Origin: a virus
DNA: 29,448 bases
IMG/VR virus record: IMGVR_UViG_3300025617_000080
Span: 1-29,448 of that record
Reading direction: 5' to 3' (one strand)
Below are positions 1-11,139 of the stretch, in pieces. The notes beneath the pieces were generated by a model. The model saw only the letters and a list, made by a program, of their open reading frames with translations. It was not told where the DNA came from and ran no database searches. The translations under genes and the position numbers were made by a program. The number at the start of each line of letters is the position of its first letter. Positions within the stretch are counted from its first letter, which is position 1.

Positions 1-3000
1 TCTATCTGGAAATTTAGTTATATAAACTTCATATGCTGTGGCATCTGTACCAGGAACTACATTTGTTACTTCTCTTAGAACCGTCCAATATTGTGCGCTT
101 CTTTCAGGATACTTTATAACTTCTCCTGGATAATATGTTAGTGTAGCGTCCCATGTTCCTCTATCTATACCTGTATCTTGAATACAAGCATAATAGAAAT
201 TATTATATCTTACAATACTTCTCGATCTGTAGCCATCGCCTGGTTGTACAGGAACAGCAGGGCTTACGCTAGTATCTTGTCTTAGTCTAACACTGTAAAC
301 ATCTTTGTTTTTAGTAACAGTAAACAATGCTACTTCGTTAACTGGTCTGCTAACAATTCCTGAAATATTATTAAATGTGTTTGATCCAAGAATTGTACCA
401 TTTTCATTAACATCTTTTACAGTAATAATAAGATCGTTATTTTCTGTACCGCTTGGAGGCTGTCCGCCAAGTCGTGTACCTTGAATTAATATTCTATCGC
501 CAATAGCGTAACCTGTTCCGCCGTTACGTACTTCAACATCATAAATGCCTGCGCCGGTTACTCTGCTAATATCAAATGTTGCGTCAACACCTGTAGAACT
601 TACATCAACACCGTTAACATTTTCATATAGTGCGTTATCAAGTCCACTTGAACCTGTAGTTGATACAGCAATAACACCACCGTTGTCGTCGACTTGACTA
701 ACAGTTAATGTTACATCTCCACTTGTTCCTTCAATACCTTCAAACTTACCAATAGTAATACTCGAGCCAAAGAATTCACCATGTGCTTGTCTAGGACTTA
801 GTAGACTATTTCTAAGTTTCCATTCACCATTAACATATTCATAAATGTCTACAGCACCTTGTCTAGAATATCCTTTGTTTGAAAGAATTAATTCTGCTCC
901 TAGTGGATTTGCTTCAACATTTTCTACAACGTTCCAATCTTGTGTAGACAAGTCAATAGTACTTCCATCTCCAAAAACTCTGTTATTTGCTTTGTATAGT
1001 TTACCAGCAAACAGAACAATATCTCCGGGCTCATAATTAGCATTTGGATCAAACTGTTCTTTATAATTGCTAGGCATAAAACTAGCTTTTGGTGAACCAA
1101 CTGCTAGCCATCTACCATCAGCACTGGCTGTCATTACATCAGCATAACTTCCTAGCAAATAAGGTTGTAAGCCACTTAATGGTGTTAAGATTTGTAAAGG
1201 TACAAGACCCGACTCGCCTTGCGAATAAGCAATAACCGCAGAGTTTCTAATAACATCGCCGCCTGTTACAACAGCGCCTGGGTTACCAACAATAGTTTGA
1301 TTTAGTTCGGGAACATAAGTTACAGAACTACCTGTTCCTGTCGGGAACGCAATACCATATTCTGAAATTTCTGTAACATCATATTGTTTATTTCTTTCTA
1401 CAACTTCCCAATTACCAGTGTCTTGATTTTTATCAATAAAGACTTTTGATCCAACTGGTAACTTAGCAAATCCTCGATCTATTAATTCTGAATAATTTGC
1501 CACCCTTACAGATTCAAAATAACTCACAAAAGCAAATGTACTTTGATCTAACTCGGGTGGTTCTTTAAATCCTGCGATAGCAATAACTATGAGTTTAGGT
1601 CCAACTTCAGCAATTTGGTAGAATCCTGTAAGACCTTGAATACTATTAAGTCCAATAACTTGTCCAACTTCAAAGTTATGTACTCTATTTGTAATTAGAT
1701 ATACTTTATCAACATCAGGAGTTTCTAATGCTCCAATCAAAACATTGCTCACAGTATATCTATAAACATTCCATTTACCTGGCTCAAATGTTGTCCAAAC
1801 ATTATCTCCGTGTTTGATATCGTCAATTGAAATATCATTTAACAAGAATTCATCAATGCTGTTTCTTATCCACTCAACATCCTGAGCATACACATACCCT
1901 GCTGAATTTACAGCAACAGGATAATTTTTAACAGGTAACTTAAAATTAGTATTGCCTGTTTGATAATCGTTATCAGTTAGCAAAATATAGTTTTGATATT
2001 GTGTTTTGTCAAATCCAACACTGTCTAAAATAACAGGTTGTGGATTTAATTTAAACTCTTTTGCTCTTAATTCAAACTCAGCTTCAGTAAGTTGATCACT
2101 TCCGCCAATTGTTCCTAATCTAAATGCCCACTCTTCATTGATAACAATCTTATCATCGTCTACTTTACTAACTTTATCAAATACTTTTAGTATTGAATTA
2201 AGTGTTCCTTTTTCTCTACTAAATCCTTGGTATAACTGGAATTGAGCAGTTTCATCTTCAGCAATTTCTTGTAAGTAAGTTCTGCTTTGATAACCAACAG
2301 TATGCTTGGCTAATTTTTTCTGTGCTGAATTAATACCATCAATAGATGTTTCATAATAATCTTCAATTTGATTTGCTCTAAAATCAAAGTTAGGAACTAG
2401 TCCGCTTGTAGGATTACTATCAAGTTTACTCCACTTTGAGTTATCAAATGTATCAGTACCGTTTTGGAAAACCATACTAACATAGTTGTACTGTTTATAT
2501 TGAACTATATCGCCAATTCTATAATCTGTATATTGTTTCCATGGCGCTATATTAACTTTATCGAATATAAATCCAGGACTGGTATAATCTCCGTCCCAAT
2601 CAGTTGTTCTAAACCCAACACATTTAATTCTTTCTTGTCTGTAACCAGGGCCTTTATCAAAAATCACATCATTAAACAATGTTCTATCATCAAATATTGT
2701 TACATGTTCTTTTTGTACATAATTGATTTCAGCAAAGAAAATACCGTCATCTGTTTCTGCTGGCGCAATGTATAATTCATTAGGTCCTCTATATACTTCG
2801 ATATTTGCTGAATCAATTGAGGTTCCGTCGGCTTTTAAAATATTGTAATCATAGAAGCCATCTAATAAATTATCTGCTACTGCTCCTACATTTTGAAAAC
2901 GTAAAAGTGTGGCGGCAGGGCTTAGTGCTATAAGACTTCCTTCTGCCCAGTTGTGTGTGGTCCAGAATAATAATTCTCTTACTGAAGTTTCCCAGTTTTG

Positions 3001-6000
3001 TACAAGATTTAGATCTTTACTGTATTCATCAAAGACCATTCCTTGCGATTCTAAATAGCTACCGTAACCAAGTAAAAAGTCTACTACTTCTTGAACAGTT
3101 CCAAATATTGTATCGTATCTTAATGTTAATACATCAGCAGTATTGAATCTAGATCTCTTAATTGCTCTTGCGGCTCCTACTACAGGAACTTTATCAATTG
3201 GCGTCCATTGTCCGTCACTAAACTTTTCTGTAGATTGCTGTGCTATAGTAGATCTATAAAAATTATTTTGATATCTAACTAAAACACCTTTAGTGTAGAA
3301 AGAATTTTCATTCCATTCTATAAAGGATTCGCTTACGCCGCCGACTTCTAAAACAGGATCATTTTGTTGTGAAAAATAACTAAAGTAGTTAAAAACAGAA
3401 TTTAACTGATCATACCCGCCGACTTTATATCCGCCTTCGACTTTTTCAACTAGTACAGCACTATATCGAGTAGTCAATAAAGGAGCACTTGTGTTGAATA
3501 TAATTTCAAAGTTTTCGTTTGGTATGAAAATTCCAGTTTGTGTACTTTGAGGATTTTTGCTATCTAATAAGAATTTTTGCTGTGTTTGATCAACAAAGCC
3601 TTTCATTCTTGTGCTTAATCTTAAATCAAAGTTTCCATAAATGTCTATTAAAGATTGTTTTGTTCTTGAATTAGATTTTAAATAGTTTATTGTATAGATT
3701 AAAAATCCATCAGGTCTAATATTAGAATTCAAACTATCAATAATATCATCTACCTTAATAAATGTATTAGTGTTCTTACTAACAATCTGATTTAATTTAT
3801 TTTTTGTTAAAATATTTCTATCTAAATTTAAACTAATAGTTTCAAACGGACGCAATAATGATGCCGCAATCATTAAAGCAAACGGATATGAACTGCTTCT
3901 TCTCCATGATGCTTCTGCTGGAGAAATATCTCCAAAGGAAAAATCAGCACGATAATCTGTACTGTAATCAATAAACGATTGTGTTTCTAAAGGTAACTTT
4001 AAATTTCCATCAGCATTAACTGGCAAGTATTCAAGTAACAGTGGTCTTTTATATCTTTGATACTCTCCAGCTCTTTCACCTTGACGGACAATACCATCTC
4101 GGATATCTTCCCAAAGGATTAAGTTGTTGCTAGTATATGGCGCTTCGCCATATTCGCTATCCCACCAGTCTGGTTTAATACTAAAACCTAACATCTCCCA
4201 AGGAGTTAAATGAGGAGTTTGTGTATCATACAAATATTGATACAAGCCTCTCCAATGTTTAGGCATAGATTCTTGTCTTTGAATATCTAAGTTTTTGTTA
4301 TAAGTCCAGGTAAACGGATTATCTGAATAATAATTGTTGTCGTAAATATCGAGACCTTTAATGACCGGCCATCTTAAAAACTCAAGTTCTAAAATATTAT
4401 CTACTTGTTTCTTAGTAAATGTTCCGGATTTATTGTATCCTCCGTATAACTGATCAATATCTAGAAGATCAGTATCATACTGTTTTTTAATATTATTGTA
4501 GACTCTCTTTTCAAACTCTAGTAATAGATCGTCTCTAAAATCGTCATAAGCAATAGTAATACTACCGTCGTGTCCTTGTATTACTTTACGTGGTTCAACG
4601 TATGTTGTATCAATATAAATCTTTGGAATATAGGATTTATAAAGTCCGAGGCTTGTAGGAGTTTCTGGAATAAAATTAAAAGAAGTAGAATAATATTCTT
4701 TAATTTTTAAAACTTGTCCTTCGACTAAGTTTCTAGTAATTCTAACAAATCCAAATTCGCTATCAAACTCATAATCTACACCGTGTAATAATTGACTTTC
4801 ATCAAGATATAGATAAACCGCTTTTATACTTGGATTTGTTAAGTCAAAACTTTCAGTAAGAGCAAATGTTTTAATGCCCTCATCTTCTACAGTGTATGTT
4901 GTAACTTTGTGTGCGCCGCTACCGATCATATCGCTGTTAGAAAACGCAGAAGTGTCTGGTTTTGACGAACTAATCTGTGTAATAATATCGTCTAACAGTT
5001 TAACAATGTCGTCATCGCCAAATGGTACTCTTATCGCTTGGTTTAAGAGATTTGATTTAAAATTTTCATATCTCGATGCGGCATATCGCAGAGACTTTAC
5101 TATATTGTTATTTTTATCACATAGCAAAGGAAGTGACATTCCCGCCACTGTAACATGTTTTACAAAACGCTGTCCTTTATTTTGATATCCAGTAAGATCT
5201 CTTAAATTCCCTGCTCCAGGAAATATGCCAACAAACTCTTCAGTGTAATCTATCATCGAACGGAGATGATCAGTTGCCTGTCCAAGAGTGAAGTCTGTAA
5301 GCTCTTTGTTTAATGGGTTACGTTCTAGACTTTTAGGAAATTCATAAAATCCTAATTCTGGATCAATATCAGAAAATACTTTTAATGTAATTACATCGCC
5401 TTGACTAAAAATTTTAGATGTAAAACTAAATGTTCTTGTTGCTTCTACTGTATTAACAACAGTGTATGCTTCATTAAAATATACTCCGTTTAGATAGAAA
5501 TATAGTTTAGCTGTAGGATCATTACCCCAGTTAATATTTGTAAATATTACCTCGGAACCATCTGAAGGCATAGTATACGTCTGTACAATAGCTTGATCGA
5601 ATGTGTTATCAGATTCAATATAAAGATTATGGTATGTAAAATTATCTAAACTGTAATTTGTTTTAATATATCCAACATTAATCTTTGAAGTTACTGTTTC
5701 AGCATTAACTTGATATGTAAATAAATCAACATCCCAATTAGACTGTAATACAATATCTCCACTATTTTCGATTGTTTGATAAGAAAGTGGAAATCCTAAT
5801 TCATCATCATTAGGTCCTGTTCCTATTTTGTAAGAAACAATTTTTGAACCCTGGAATCCAGATGTTTCATATTTTGTTGTATCGCTAAAACTTACGCCGA
5901 CGGCATCAAAAACATCAAACAAAGGCGGTTGGTTAACACTATTTTTTTCTTGGCTTTTAATCCAATCAGTGCCATTAAAATGATACATTGTTCCAGCATT

Positions 6001-7575
6001 GATTTTACCGAACTTAACAATTACGCCTTCGCCTGCTAATGTATCAACATCATCTGCTTCAACTAAAGCAATCTGTAGATTGCTGGCTACATTATTATCT
6101 TGAATAGCAACTTTTTTAACAACAAAAATTTTATTTTTAACTAGTGGATCTTGATCTGCTGTGAATAAAATTCTTGCGCCTTCGAAAATATCAACATTAT
6201 CAATATTATAACCTGCGGTGCCTTCAATAGTAGAAAATACATCAGTAGTAAAATCATCAATAAAATCAACACTTTGTTTAGCAACAGAGCAATGATTAAC
6301 TAATTGTAGGTTAGAACTAAATTCAATAATTGGTCTTTTAGCTCTAGTAGTTTCTGCTAAGGCTGCTGGTACTTTATTGAATTGAGCACTGTATTCTATA
6401 ACAGATTTATGAAACCATTTGTTATAACGACTCCATGGGTTTCTATCAAGACTTGCTCTACTAATTGTAATATAATCTTTATTAGAAGGATAACTTAGCG
6501 CATCATCAAATGGTAAATCATCAAACCCGCCATCGTCAAATAACACATCAACATCATCATTAGCAATAGGTGGTAAATCTAACTCTTTAAAGTTTACGAG
6601 TTTAATTTCGTCTCCGACACCGTCTACTAGCCATTCGCTTTCGCCGTATTCTTGAGGTTCAACATTGCCACTGAATACTACTTTTAAACCATTAGTAAAT
6701 TCAATTCCGTTAGAACTTTTATAATTTTTCTTTCCTAAAATCTCTTCAGCAACATTAAGGAAAGTATTTTCAGTAATAGAAGCAATTCTAAATGTTCCTA
6801 CTTTGTCAATATCAGTTGAACTTTGAAAATATATTACATCCGGACTGTTTAGAGGAACTGTAAATTGTAATGTTCCTACTTCGGTTCCATTGTTAACAAC
6901 ACCTTCGTTATAATCTGCTTGGCTTGTTCCGTCAGTATTGTTTCTTCTAATTGTAAACGGGTCGCCGGGTGTGTTGATTTCAAACACATAAGTTTGACCT
7001 CTATATAAAGTAATAGCAGGATTAGGTGTTAGTCCGTCTGGGTATAAAACATAAGCAGTATCTTGACTTCTTACTCTATATGTTGATACAACTGTTTGTG
7101 CTTGTCCTTCAACTGTTACAGAGTTTGGACCTTGCGGTAACCAGTAATACTCTCTATAGTTGATAAACTTGTCCCAATCAATAGGTGGGTTCCATGAGTA
7201 GGATTTAACTTGGGTTGTTAAATCATCTCTTTCATTGTTATTGTTAAAAAACTTTAATTGATTTTTAACATCGATATAATCATAGAAATTAACAACACTA
7301 CCGTTGTCAGGATCTGTAATAACAACACCAGGTTCAAGCTGGTATGAATATCTTAAGGACTGTTCTTGATCTAAATAAACATCTTTGCTATTATATGTTC
7401 TTCCGTAGGATCTTCCAATATAACCAGATAATCTATCTAGCGTTCCTGGTTGGACCAACGGATCAAGTGTAGCACCTAAAAACTTTCTGTTAGCTGGACT
7501 TTTAAAAACTGTAGGTAACAGCTCGTATGTCTGTCTAACAGGAAGTTCACTTTGTTTAAAAATTTTCTTTTCCAT
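1..7575 (-). CDS. Giant virion/baseplate structural protein (gp7 position), partial
   Basis: This reading frame is open for 2525 codons from the ATG at 7575 to the left edge, so the C-terminus is missing. The start codon overlaps the gp6 stop by one base (TAATG), showing translational coupling. In T4 the gene after 6 is 7, the wedge initiator, but this protein is far longer than T4 gp7 (about 1030 residues) and I cannot show homology; the name rests on position. Near the N-terminus is the segment WDKFINYREYYWLPQGP, and in the middle PWEMLGFSIKPDWWDSEYG; I associate both with very large structural proteins of marine T4-like phages. Segments at roughly residues 1420-1460, 1677-1717, 2178-2216 and 2475-2500 share a pattern (aromatic, G-D/E-hydrophobic-V, Y, aromatic-Y, then a closing W) resembling CBM5/12-like carbohydrate-binding modules. 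Likely a baseplate or fibre-attachment component. No stop was met in frame; both ends were checked. Confidence 0.8.
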   Translation of the reverse strand, partial: MEKKIFKQSELPVRQTYELLPTVFKSPANRKFLGATLDPLVQPGTLDRLSGYIGRSYGRTYNSKDVYLDQEQSLRYSYQLEPGVVITDPDNGSVVNFYDYIDVKNQLKFFNNNNERDDLTTQVKSYSWNPPIDWDKFINYREYYWLPQGPNSVTVEGQAQTVVSTYRVRSQDTAYVLYPDGLTPNPAITLYRGQTYVFEINTPGDPFTIRRNNTDGTSQADYNEGVVNNGTEVGTLQFTVPLNSPDVIYFQSSTDIDKVGTFRIASITENTFLNVAEEILGKKNYKSSNGIEFTNGLKVVFSGNVEPQEYGESEWLVDGVGDEIKLVNFKELDLPPIANDDVDVLFDDGGFDDLPFDDALSYPSNKDYITISRASLDRNPWSRYNKWFHKSVIEYSAQFNKVPAALAETTRAKRPIIEFSSNLQLVNHCSVAKQSVDFIDDFTTDVFSTIEGTAGYNIDNVDIFEGARILFTADQDPLVKNKIFVVKKVAIQDNNVASNLQIALVEADDVDTLAGEGVIVKFGKINAGTMYHFNGTDWIKSQEKNSVNQPPLFDVFDAVGVSFSDTTKYETSGFQGSKIVSYKIGTGPNDDELGFPLSYQTIENSGDIVLQSNWDVDLFTYQVNAETVTSKINVGYIKTNYSLDNFTYHNLYIESDNTFDQAIVQTYTMPSDGSEVIFTNINWGNDPTAKLYFYLNGVYFNEAYTVVNTVEATRTFSFTSKIFSQGDVITLKVFSDIDPELGFYEFPKSLERNPLNKELTDFTLGQATDHLRSMIDYTEEFVGIFPGAGNLRDLTGYQNKGQRFVKHVTVAGMSLPLLCDKNNNIVKSLRYAASRYENFKSNLLNQAIRVPFGDDDIVKLLDDIITQISSSKPDTSAFSNSDMIGSGAHKVTTYTVEDEGIKTFALTESFDLTNPSIKAVYLYLDESQLLHGVDYEFDSEFGFVRITRNLVEGQVLKIKEYYSTSFNFIPETPTSLGLYKSYIPKIYIDTTYVEPRKVIQGHDGSITIAYDDFRDDLLLEFEKRVYNNIKKQYDTDLLDIDQLYGGYNKSGTFTKKQVDNILELEFLRWPVIKGLDIYDNNYYSDNPFTWTYNKNLDIQRQESMPKHWRGLYQYLYDTQTPHLTPWEMLGFSIKPDWWDSEYGEAPYTSNNLILWEDIRDGIVRQGERAGEYQRYKRPLLLEYLPVNADGNLKLPLETQSFIDYSTDYRADFSFGDISPAEASWRRSSSYPFALMIAASLLRPFETISLNLDRNILTKNKLNQIVSKNTNTFIKVDDIIDSLNSNIRPDGFLIYTINYLKSNSRTKQSLIDIYGNFDLRLSTRMKGFVDQTQQKFLLDSKNPQSTQTGIFIPNENFEIIFNTSAPLLTTRYSAVLVEKVEGGYKVGGYDQLNSVFNYFSYFSQQNDPVLEVGGVSESFIEWNENSFYTKGVLVRYQNNFYRSTIAQQSTEKFSDGQWTPIDKVPVVGAARAIKRSRFNTADVLTLRYDTIFGTVQEVVDFLLGYGSYLESQGMVFDEYSKDLNLVQNWETSVRELLFWTTHNWAEGSLIALSPAATLLRFQNVGAVADNLLDGFYDYNILKADGTSIDSANIEVYRGPNELYIAPAETDDGIFFAEINYVQKEHVTIFDDRTLFNDVIFDKGPGYRQERIKCVGFRTTDWDGDYTSPGFIFDKVNIAPWKQYTDYRIGDIVQYKQYNYVSMVFQNGTDTFDNSKWSKLDSNPTSGLVPNFDFRANQIEDYYETSIDGINSAQKKLAKHTVGYQSRTYLQEIAEDETAQFQLYQGFSREKGTLNSILKVFDKVSKVDDDKIVINEEWAFRLGTIGGSDQLTEAEFELRAKEFKLNPQPVILDSVGFDKTQYQNYILLTDNDYQTGNTNFKLPVKNYPVAVNSAGYVYAQDVEWIRNSIDEFLLNDISIDDIKHGDNVWTTFEPGKWNVYRYTVSNVLIGALETPDVDKVYLITNRVHNFEVGQVIGLNSIQGLTGFYQIAEVGPKLIVIAIAGFKEPPELDQSTFAFVSYFESVRVANYSELIDRGFAKLPVGSKVFIDKNQDTGNWEVVERNKQYDVTEISEYGIAFPTGTGSSVTYVPELNQTIVGNPGAVVTGGDVIRNSAVIAYSQGESGLVPLQILTPLSGLQPYLLGSYADVMTASADGRWLAVGSPKASFMPSNYKEQFDPNANYEPGDIVLFAGKLYKANNRVFGDGSTIDLSTQDWNVVENVEANPLGAELILSNKGYSRQGAVDIYEYVNGEWKLRNSLLSPRQAHGEFFGSSITIGKFEGIEGTSGDVTLTVSQVDDNGGVIAVSTTGSSGLDNALYENVNGVDVSSTGVDATFDISRVTGAGIYDVEVRNGGTGYAIGDRILIQGTRLGGQPPSGTENNDLIITVKDVNENGTILGSNTFNNISGIVSRPVNEVALFTVTKNKDVYSVRLRQDTSVSPAVPVQPGDGYRSRSIVRYNNFYYACIQDTGIDRGTWDATLTYYPGEVIKYPERSAQYWTVLREVTNVVPGTDATAYEVYITKFPDR

Positions 7576-10500
7576 TAAGTATTACTCGTCTTTGTTACTA
7601 CTTGTGAGTTAAGCAAATTCAGCTCAACTGCCGAAATGTTATCTACTACTTGAATATCATCAACAGTAGCGGCGCTTACAAAAATTTCATCTGGTCTTGA
7701 TTGAACTTCACTTAAACTACCGTATGCTCTGTTTTCTTGTTTTGGTACTAGAACAATGTTACTAATCTCTGGAGAATTGTCTTGGATAATGTATGCCAAT
7801 AATTCGCTAGAGTAAAATTTGTCTCCAAAGTCCCAGTTTTCAACAGCAAAATAATTTGTAATACTTCTAATAATTTTTACTTTTAAATCATTATCGTTTA
7901 CAGTCATGCTCTTGTTTTTAACAACCTTAAACGTTGCTTGGAAATCAGTATTTGCTTTGCTTCCAAATAATGGAAAATATGTTACAGGATGATAGATGAT
8001 TTCATCACTAATTGTTTTCATATTTTGAAGACCTGTACCAAATTGTATACGCAAACTTTCCGGAGTTGGAATTTCTGGCTGTGTAGTTGCTCCTAGCAAA
8101 TATTTTCTATAATTAATATCGTAAGTTCTTACTAACAAATACACATCAATAATATTGCTTACACTAGGATCAATTCTTCTGTCAATGCTTGCGTTATGTA
8201 TATATTGGAATTTTAATCCGCTCCTTCCGATATAGGCAACATACGATGGTTCTAGTATAAACGTTCTTGTTACTAGGTCAACTCTTTTAACAAAATTTTC
8301 TGCTTGATCATAAAAGTAAATTAATTGATTATGATCGTAATCATTTACATTTGTGTTTACTTCTTTATCTTGAATCAAAATAGTGTTGTCATCATTTTTA
8401 ATAAATTCAAGTTGTGTAAACCCAAACTCATCTGTTGTTTGATTGAAGAACAAATATTTGTTAGAAAGATCTGTACCTACAACATCATCAAAACTATCTG
8501 GATTGTCAATAACGCCATCGTCATCTGTGTCATAGAATGTAACTTTGACACTTTCATTGCTTTGATAGCCGTCATCAAATCTTACAGCATCGGCAATTTC
8601 AAATATATAATCATTTTTCAATGTTTGATCTTGGTCAATAATAGCACTAACTTGTAAAGCAGTAAATTCAGGATTTGAATCTCTTAAACTAATAATCTGT
8701 TCTGCTAACGCTGAAGCACTTAGTTCCTTGCCTTCTGGAATACTATTAATATCTAAAATTCTAACTTGGTCTTTAATAACTGTACGGGTTTTACTATCAT
8801 AGATTTTTTCATTCTTATCAAAATAAAATCTATTTTGTTTTTCACTTGAGAAAACATAATTTGTTCCTCTAACACGAACACGGAATTCGTCACCATCGTA
8901 AACAAACGCTAGAATCCAACTAGCATCAGCATTGGTATTTGTTGTGTTACCTGCTTGACCTAAACTAAAATCACTTGACAAATCAATATTGTTAGATGAG
9001 ATAACTCTCCAGTCTCTTTTCTCGATGTCATATCGTAATCCAAATGTTTGACTAGAGAAACTAAGATTTAAAATTTCTGTTTCAATATCTGTAGAAAGGT
9101 TACTAACAAATTTAGGAACAACTTGTGATGGTACTGCGCCTGATGGAATAGGTTCGCTTAATGTAATTGGACCAATGCCGCTAGAAAGATTACCAGCACC
9201 AGCATTTGTGCCATCGCCTACTACTCTTATAACTTTTGTCCAAATATATTTTTTATGTGTTTTATCTGTTGGATCATATGTAACTAATTCGCCATCTTTA
9301 AATGCCTGTGTGCTGTCGCTTGGAAGAAACTTAATTAAACTTCCAGCTTCAATAAATCTCAAGTTACTTGTTGTGTAAATGCCAACCTTAATTGGAAAAT
9401 TATCAAAGATGTTACCAAAATATCCTGTTGATCCATTTACATCTGTTGTTGAACGTAACCATTTCACACTAACATCACTTGTAAAAATTTTATCAAAGTT
9501 TGTTAGATAGAAATTATATGTTTCAAAATCTTCAATTACCGGCTCAATAGTATTTCTAATATAATTTAATACAATGTTTTTATTAGTGTAACGATAGCTA
9601 AAGTTTCTTTCAGTGTCTGTTCTGTACATTAAACCATCATCAGCAAAAACATTAACCATAGAATATTTTCCACTAGCATCAACAATATCAAAGTTTCTGC
9701 TAATACCACTAGATGTTCTATTAATTGCTTTTACTTTTAAAATTTCTTGCGAACTAGAAAGCGGAGCAAGATTGTAATCTTCTCCTGTGATCATTCTATT
9801 TTGTGTATAATATAATGCTGGTGCTTTTGTTCTGATTGAATCAATATCTTCTGATGGAGAGCTGTTTTCAACTGTTGATTGTAAAGACATTCCAATTGAA
9901 ATTGTATGGGTAACACCTTGACTGTTTTGATATTTTACATCAACACTAATGCCTCTCATGTCTTTTGGAGCAATGCTATAGCTCTCGCCTACTGAAGTTC
10001 TAAAGTAAACTCTGAATGTACCTCTTGGTAAATTACCAAAAGTACCATCTGAAAATAACACATCAATCGCATCATTTTCTTGTGTGATTACACTATAGAT
10101 ATTTTTTTCATTGCTGGTTAAACTATTATAGATAATATTATTACCTTCGATGTTTTCTACCTGTGTCCACAAAGTGGAAAGGTTGCTGTTCGCATCTAAT
10201 TGATATAACCAAACATCGTTATTATTAATATTTGTTGTCGTGATGCTAACTTGTTCATTAACAGTAGGCTGAGTTACTTCAAATTCAGCACTCTCTAATG
10301 TTCCTTGTTTAAACATCATAAAGAAACCAGTATTAGCACTAGCATTGCCTTTACCGTCTGTCTTGTAGATAAATCCGTATTGATTACCAGGCATTGGTGC
10401 TTCTTCATAAACATAATCTTCGTCAATGATAGAAGTGCTTGGAATTTCAAATCGTAAACTTCTTCCTGCTACAGGTTTGTTAAGATTAAAAATTGGAATA

Positions 10501-11084
10501 CGTGTATTTGTACTGTTGAATCTATATTGATCTGTTAACACACCGTTAATAGTTTTTTGAGCTTGGCTCTTTCCAAATTCTAAACTTGGCGCCATTGCGC
10601 TGTTTAAAACAGTAATAAACTGTTCGTACCAGTTAGGGTTAGTTGGATCATTCCACTGAATAGTTTGATTTGCTAGATTTGTTCCGTTTGAATCTGTTAA
10701 TGTTTCAGTAGTCGATACTGTAGTGAATTTCAAAAGACCATTTGCGGCAATATTACGCTTGGCATTATAAGAAAGCATACGAGCAATTCTTAGAACACTT
10801 TCTTTTCTGCTTGCTAGTTCGATAAAGTTTTCTCTGCTGTTTAGGTCTAGTCTAAACGCAATACTTTGTCCTAGGAAAGCAATGAGGTCAATAAGAGCAA
10901 CATATTCAGAACTTTCAATGTAATCGTTAAAATCTTCAGGATAGTTTTCTCTAAGATATTCAACCATCACACGACGTAGATTTTCAAAGTCATAAGACTT
11001 GAAATCTGCGTTTCGAAACGTTTGATATATCCTTGTCCAATCCTCTGCGAGGATCAAGTTGTTCTGTCTAGTTGTTGTTGTCAT
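7575..11084 (-). CDS. 6: Baseplate wedge protein gp6
   Basis: The 1169-residue product fits baseplate wedge gp6, which forms the inner ring of the baseplate and joins neighbouring wedges. The N-terminal 120 residues carry the family pattern: a segment about residues 13-50 leading to VEYLRENYPEDFNDY, then ALIDLIAFLGQSIAFRLDLN and the ARMLSYN helix. T4 gp6 is 660 residues, so this version carries a long middle and C-terminal expansion rich in beta-type sequence. It follows gene 25 after a 55-base gap and overlaps the giant downstream gene by one base. A possible ribosome site AGGA lies 13-16 bases ahead of the start, with GAGAG immediately ahead; a 7-codon frame starting at the ATG 7 bases upstream overlaps the start and is probably chance. 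Family assignment is firm; what the extra length does is unknown. Confidence 0.88.
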   Translation of the reverse strand: MTTTTRQNNLILAEDWTRIYQTFRNADFKSYDFENLRRVMVEYLRENYPEDFNDYIESSEYVALIDLIAFLGQSIAFRLDLNSRENFIELASRKESVLRIARMLSYNAKRNIAANGLLKFTTVSTTETLTDSNGTNLANQTIQWNDPTNPNWYEQFITVLNSAMAPSLEFGKSQAQKTINGVLTDQYRFNSTNTRIPIFNLNKPVAGRSLRFEIPSTSIIDEDYVYEEAPMPGNQYGFIYKTDGKGNASANTGFFMMFKQGTLESAEFEVTQPTVNEQVSITTTNINNNDVWLYQLDANSNLSTLWTQVENIEGNNIIYNSLTSNEKNIYSVITQENDAIDVLFSDGTFGNLPRGTFRVYFRTSVGESYSIAPKDMRGISVDVKYQNSQGVTHTISIGMSLQSTVENSSPSEDIDSIRTKAPALYYTQNRMITGEDYNLAPLSSSQEILKVKAINRTSSGISRNFDIVDASGKYSMVNVFADDGLMYRTDTERNFSYRYTNKNIVLNYIRNTIEPVIEDFETYNFYLTNFDKIFTSDVSVKWLRSTTDVNGSTGYFGNIFDNFPIKVGIYTTSNLRFIEAGSLIKFLPSDSTQAFKDGELVTYDPTDKTHKKYIWTKVIRVVGDGTNAGAGNLSSGIGPITLSEPIPSGAVPSQVVPKFVSNLSTDIETEILNLSFSSQTFGLRYDIEKRDWRVISSNNIDLSSDFSLGQAGNTTNTNADASWILAFVYDGDEFRVRVRGTNYVFSSEKQNRFYFDKNEKIYDSKTRTVIKDQVRILDINSIPEGKELSASALAEQIISLRDSNPEFTALQVSAIIDQDQTLKNDYIFEIADAVRFDDGYQSNESVKVTFYDTDDDGVIDNPDSFDDVVGTDLSNKYLFFNQTTDEFGFTQLEFIKNDDNTILIQDKEVNTNVNDYDHNQLIYFYDQAENFVKRVDLVTRTFILEPSYVAYIGRSGLKFQYIHNASIDRRIDPSVSNIIDVYLLVRTYDINYRKYLLGATTQPEIPTPESLRIQFGTGLQNMKTISDEIIYHPVTYFPLFGSKANTDFQATFKVVKNKSMTVNDNDLKVKIIRSITNYFAVENWDFGDKFYSSELLAYIIQDNSPEISNIVLVPKQENRAYGSLSEVQSRPDEIFVSAATVDDIQVVDNISAVELNLLNSQVVTKTSNT

Positions 11085-11139
11085 CTCTCATTTTGTCCTA
11101 TATGCTATTTACCGGTTAAAGAAAACAGGGCATTTAATT

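Noticed and set aside
2464-5185. Several plus-strand open frames of 60-103 codons (2464-2775, 2955-3146, 4874-5185) opposite the giant protein
   Set aside because: The minus strand is one continuous 2525-codon frame with protein-like composition; these are antisense by-products.
11085-11139. Late promoter between genes 25 and 6 (GGTAAATA on the minus strand)
   Set aside because: Two mismatches from TATAAATA; too weak to list.
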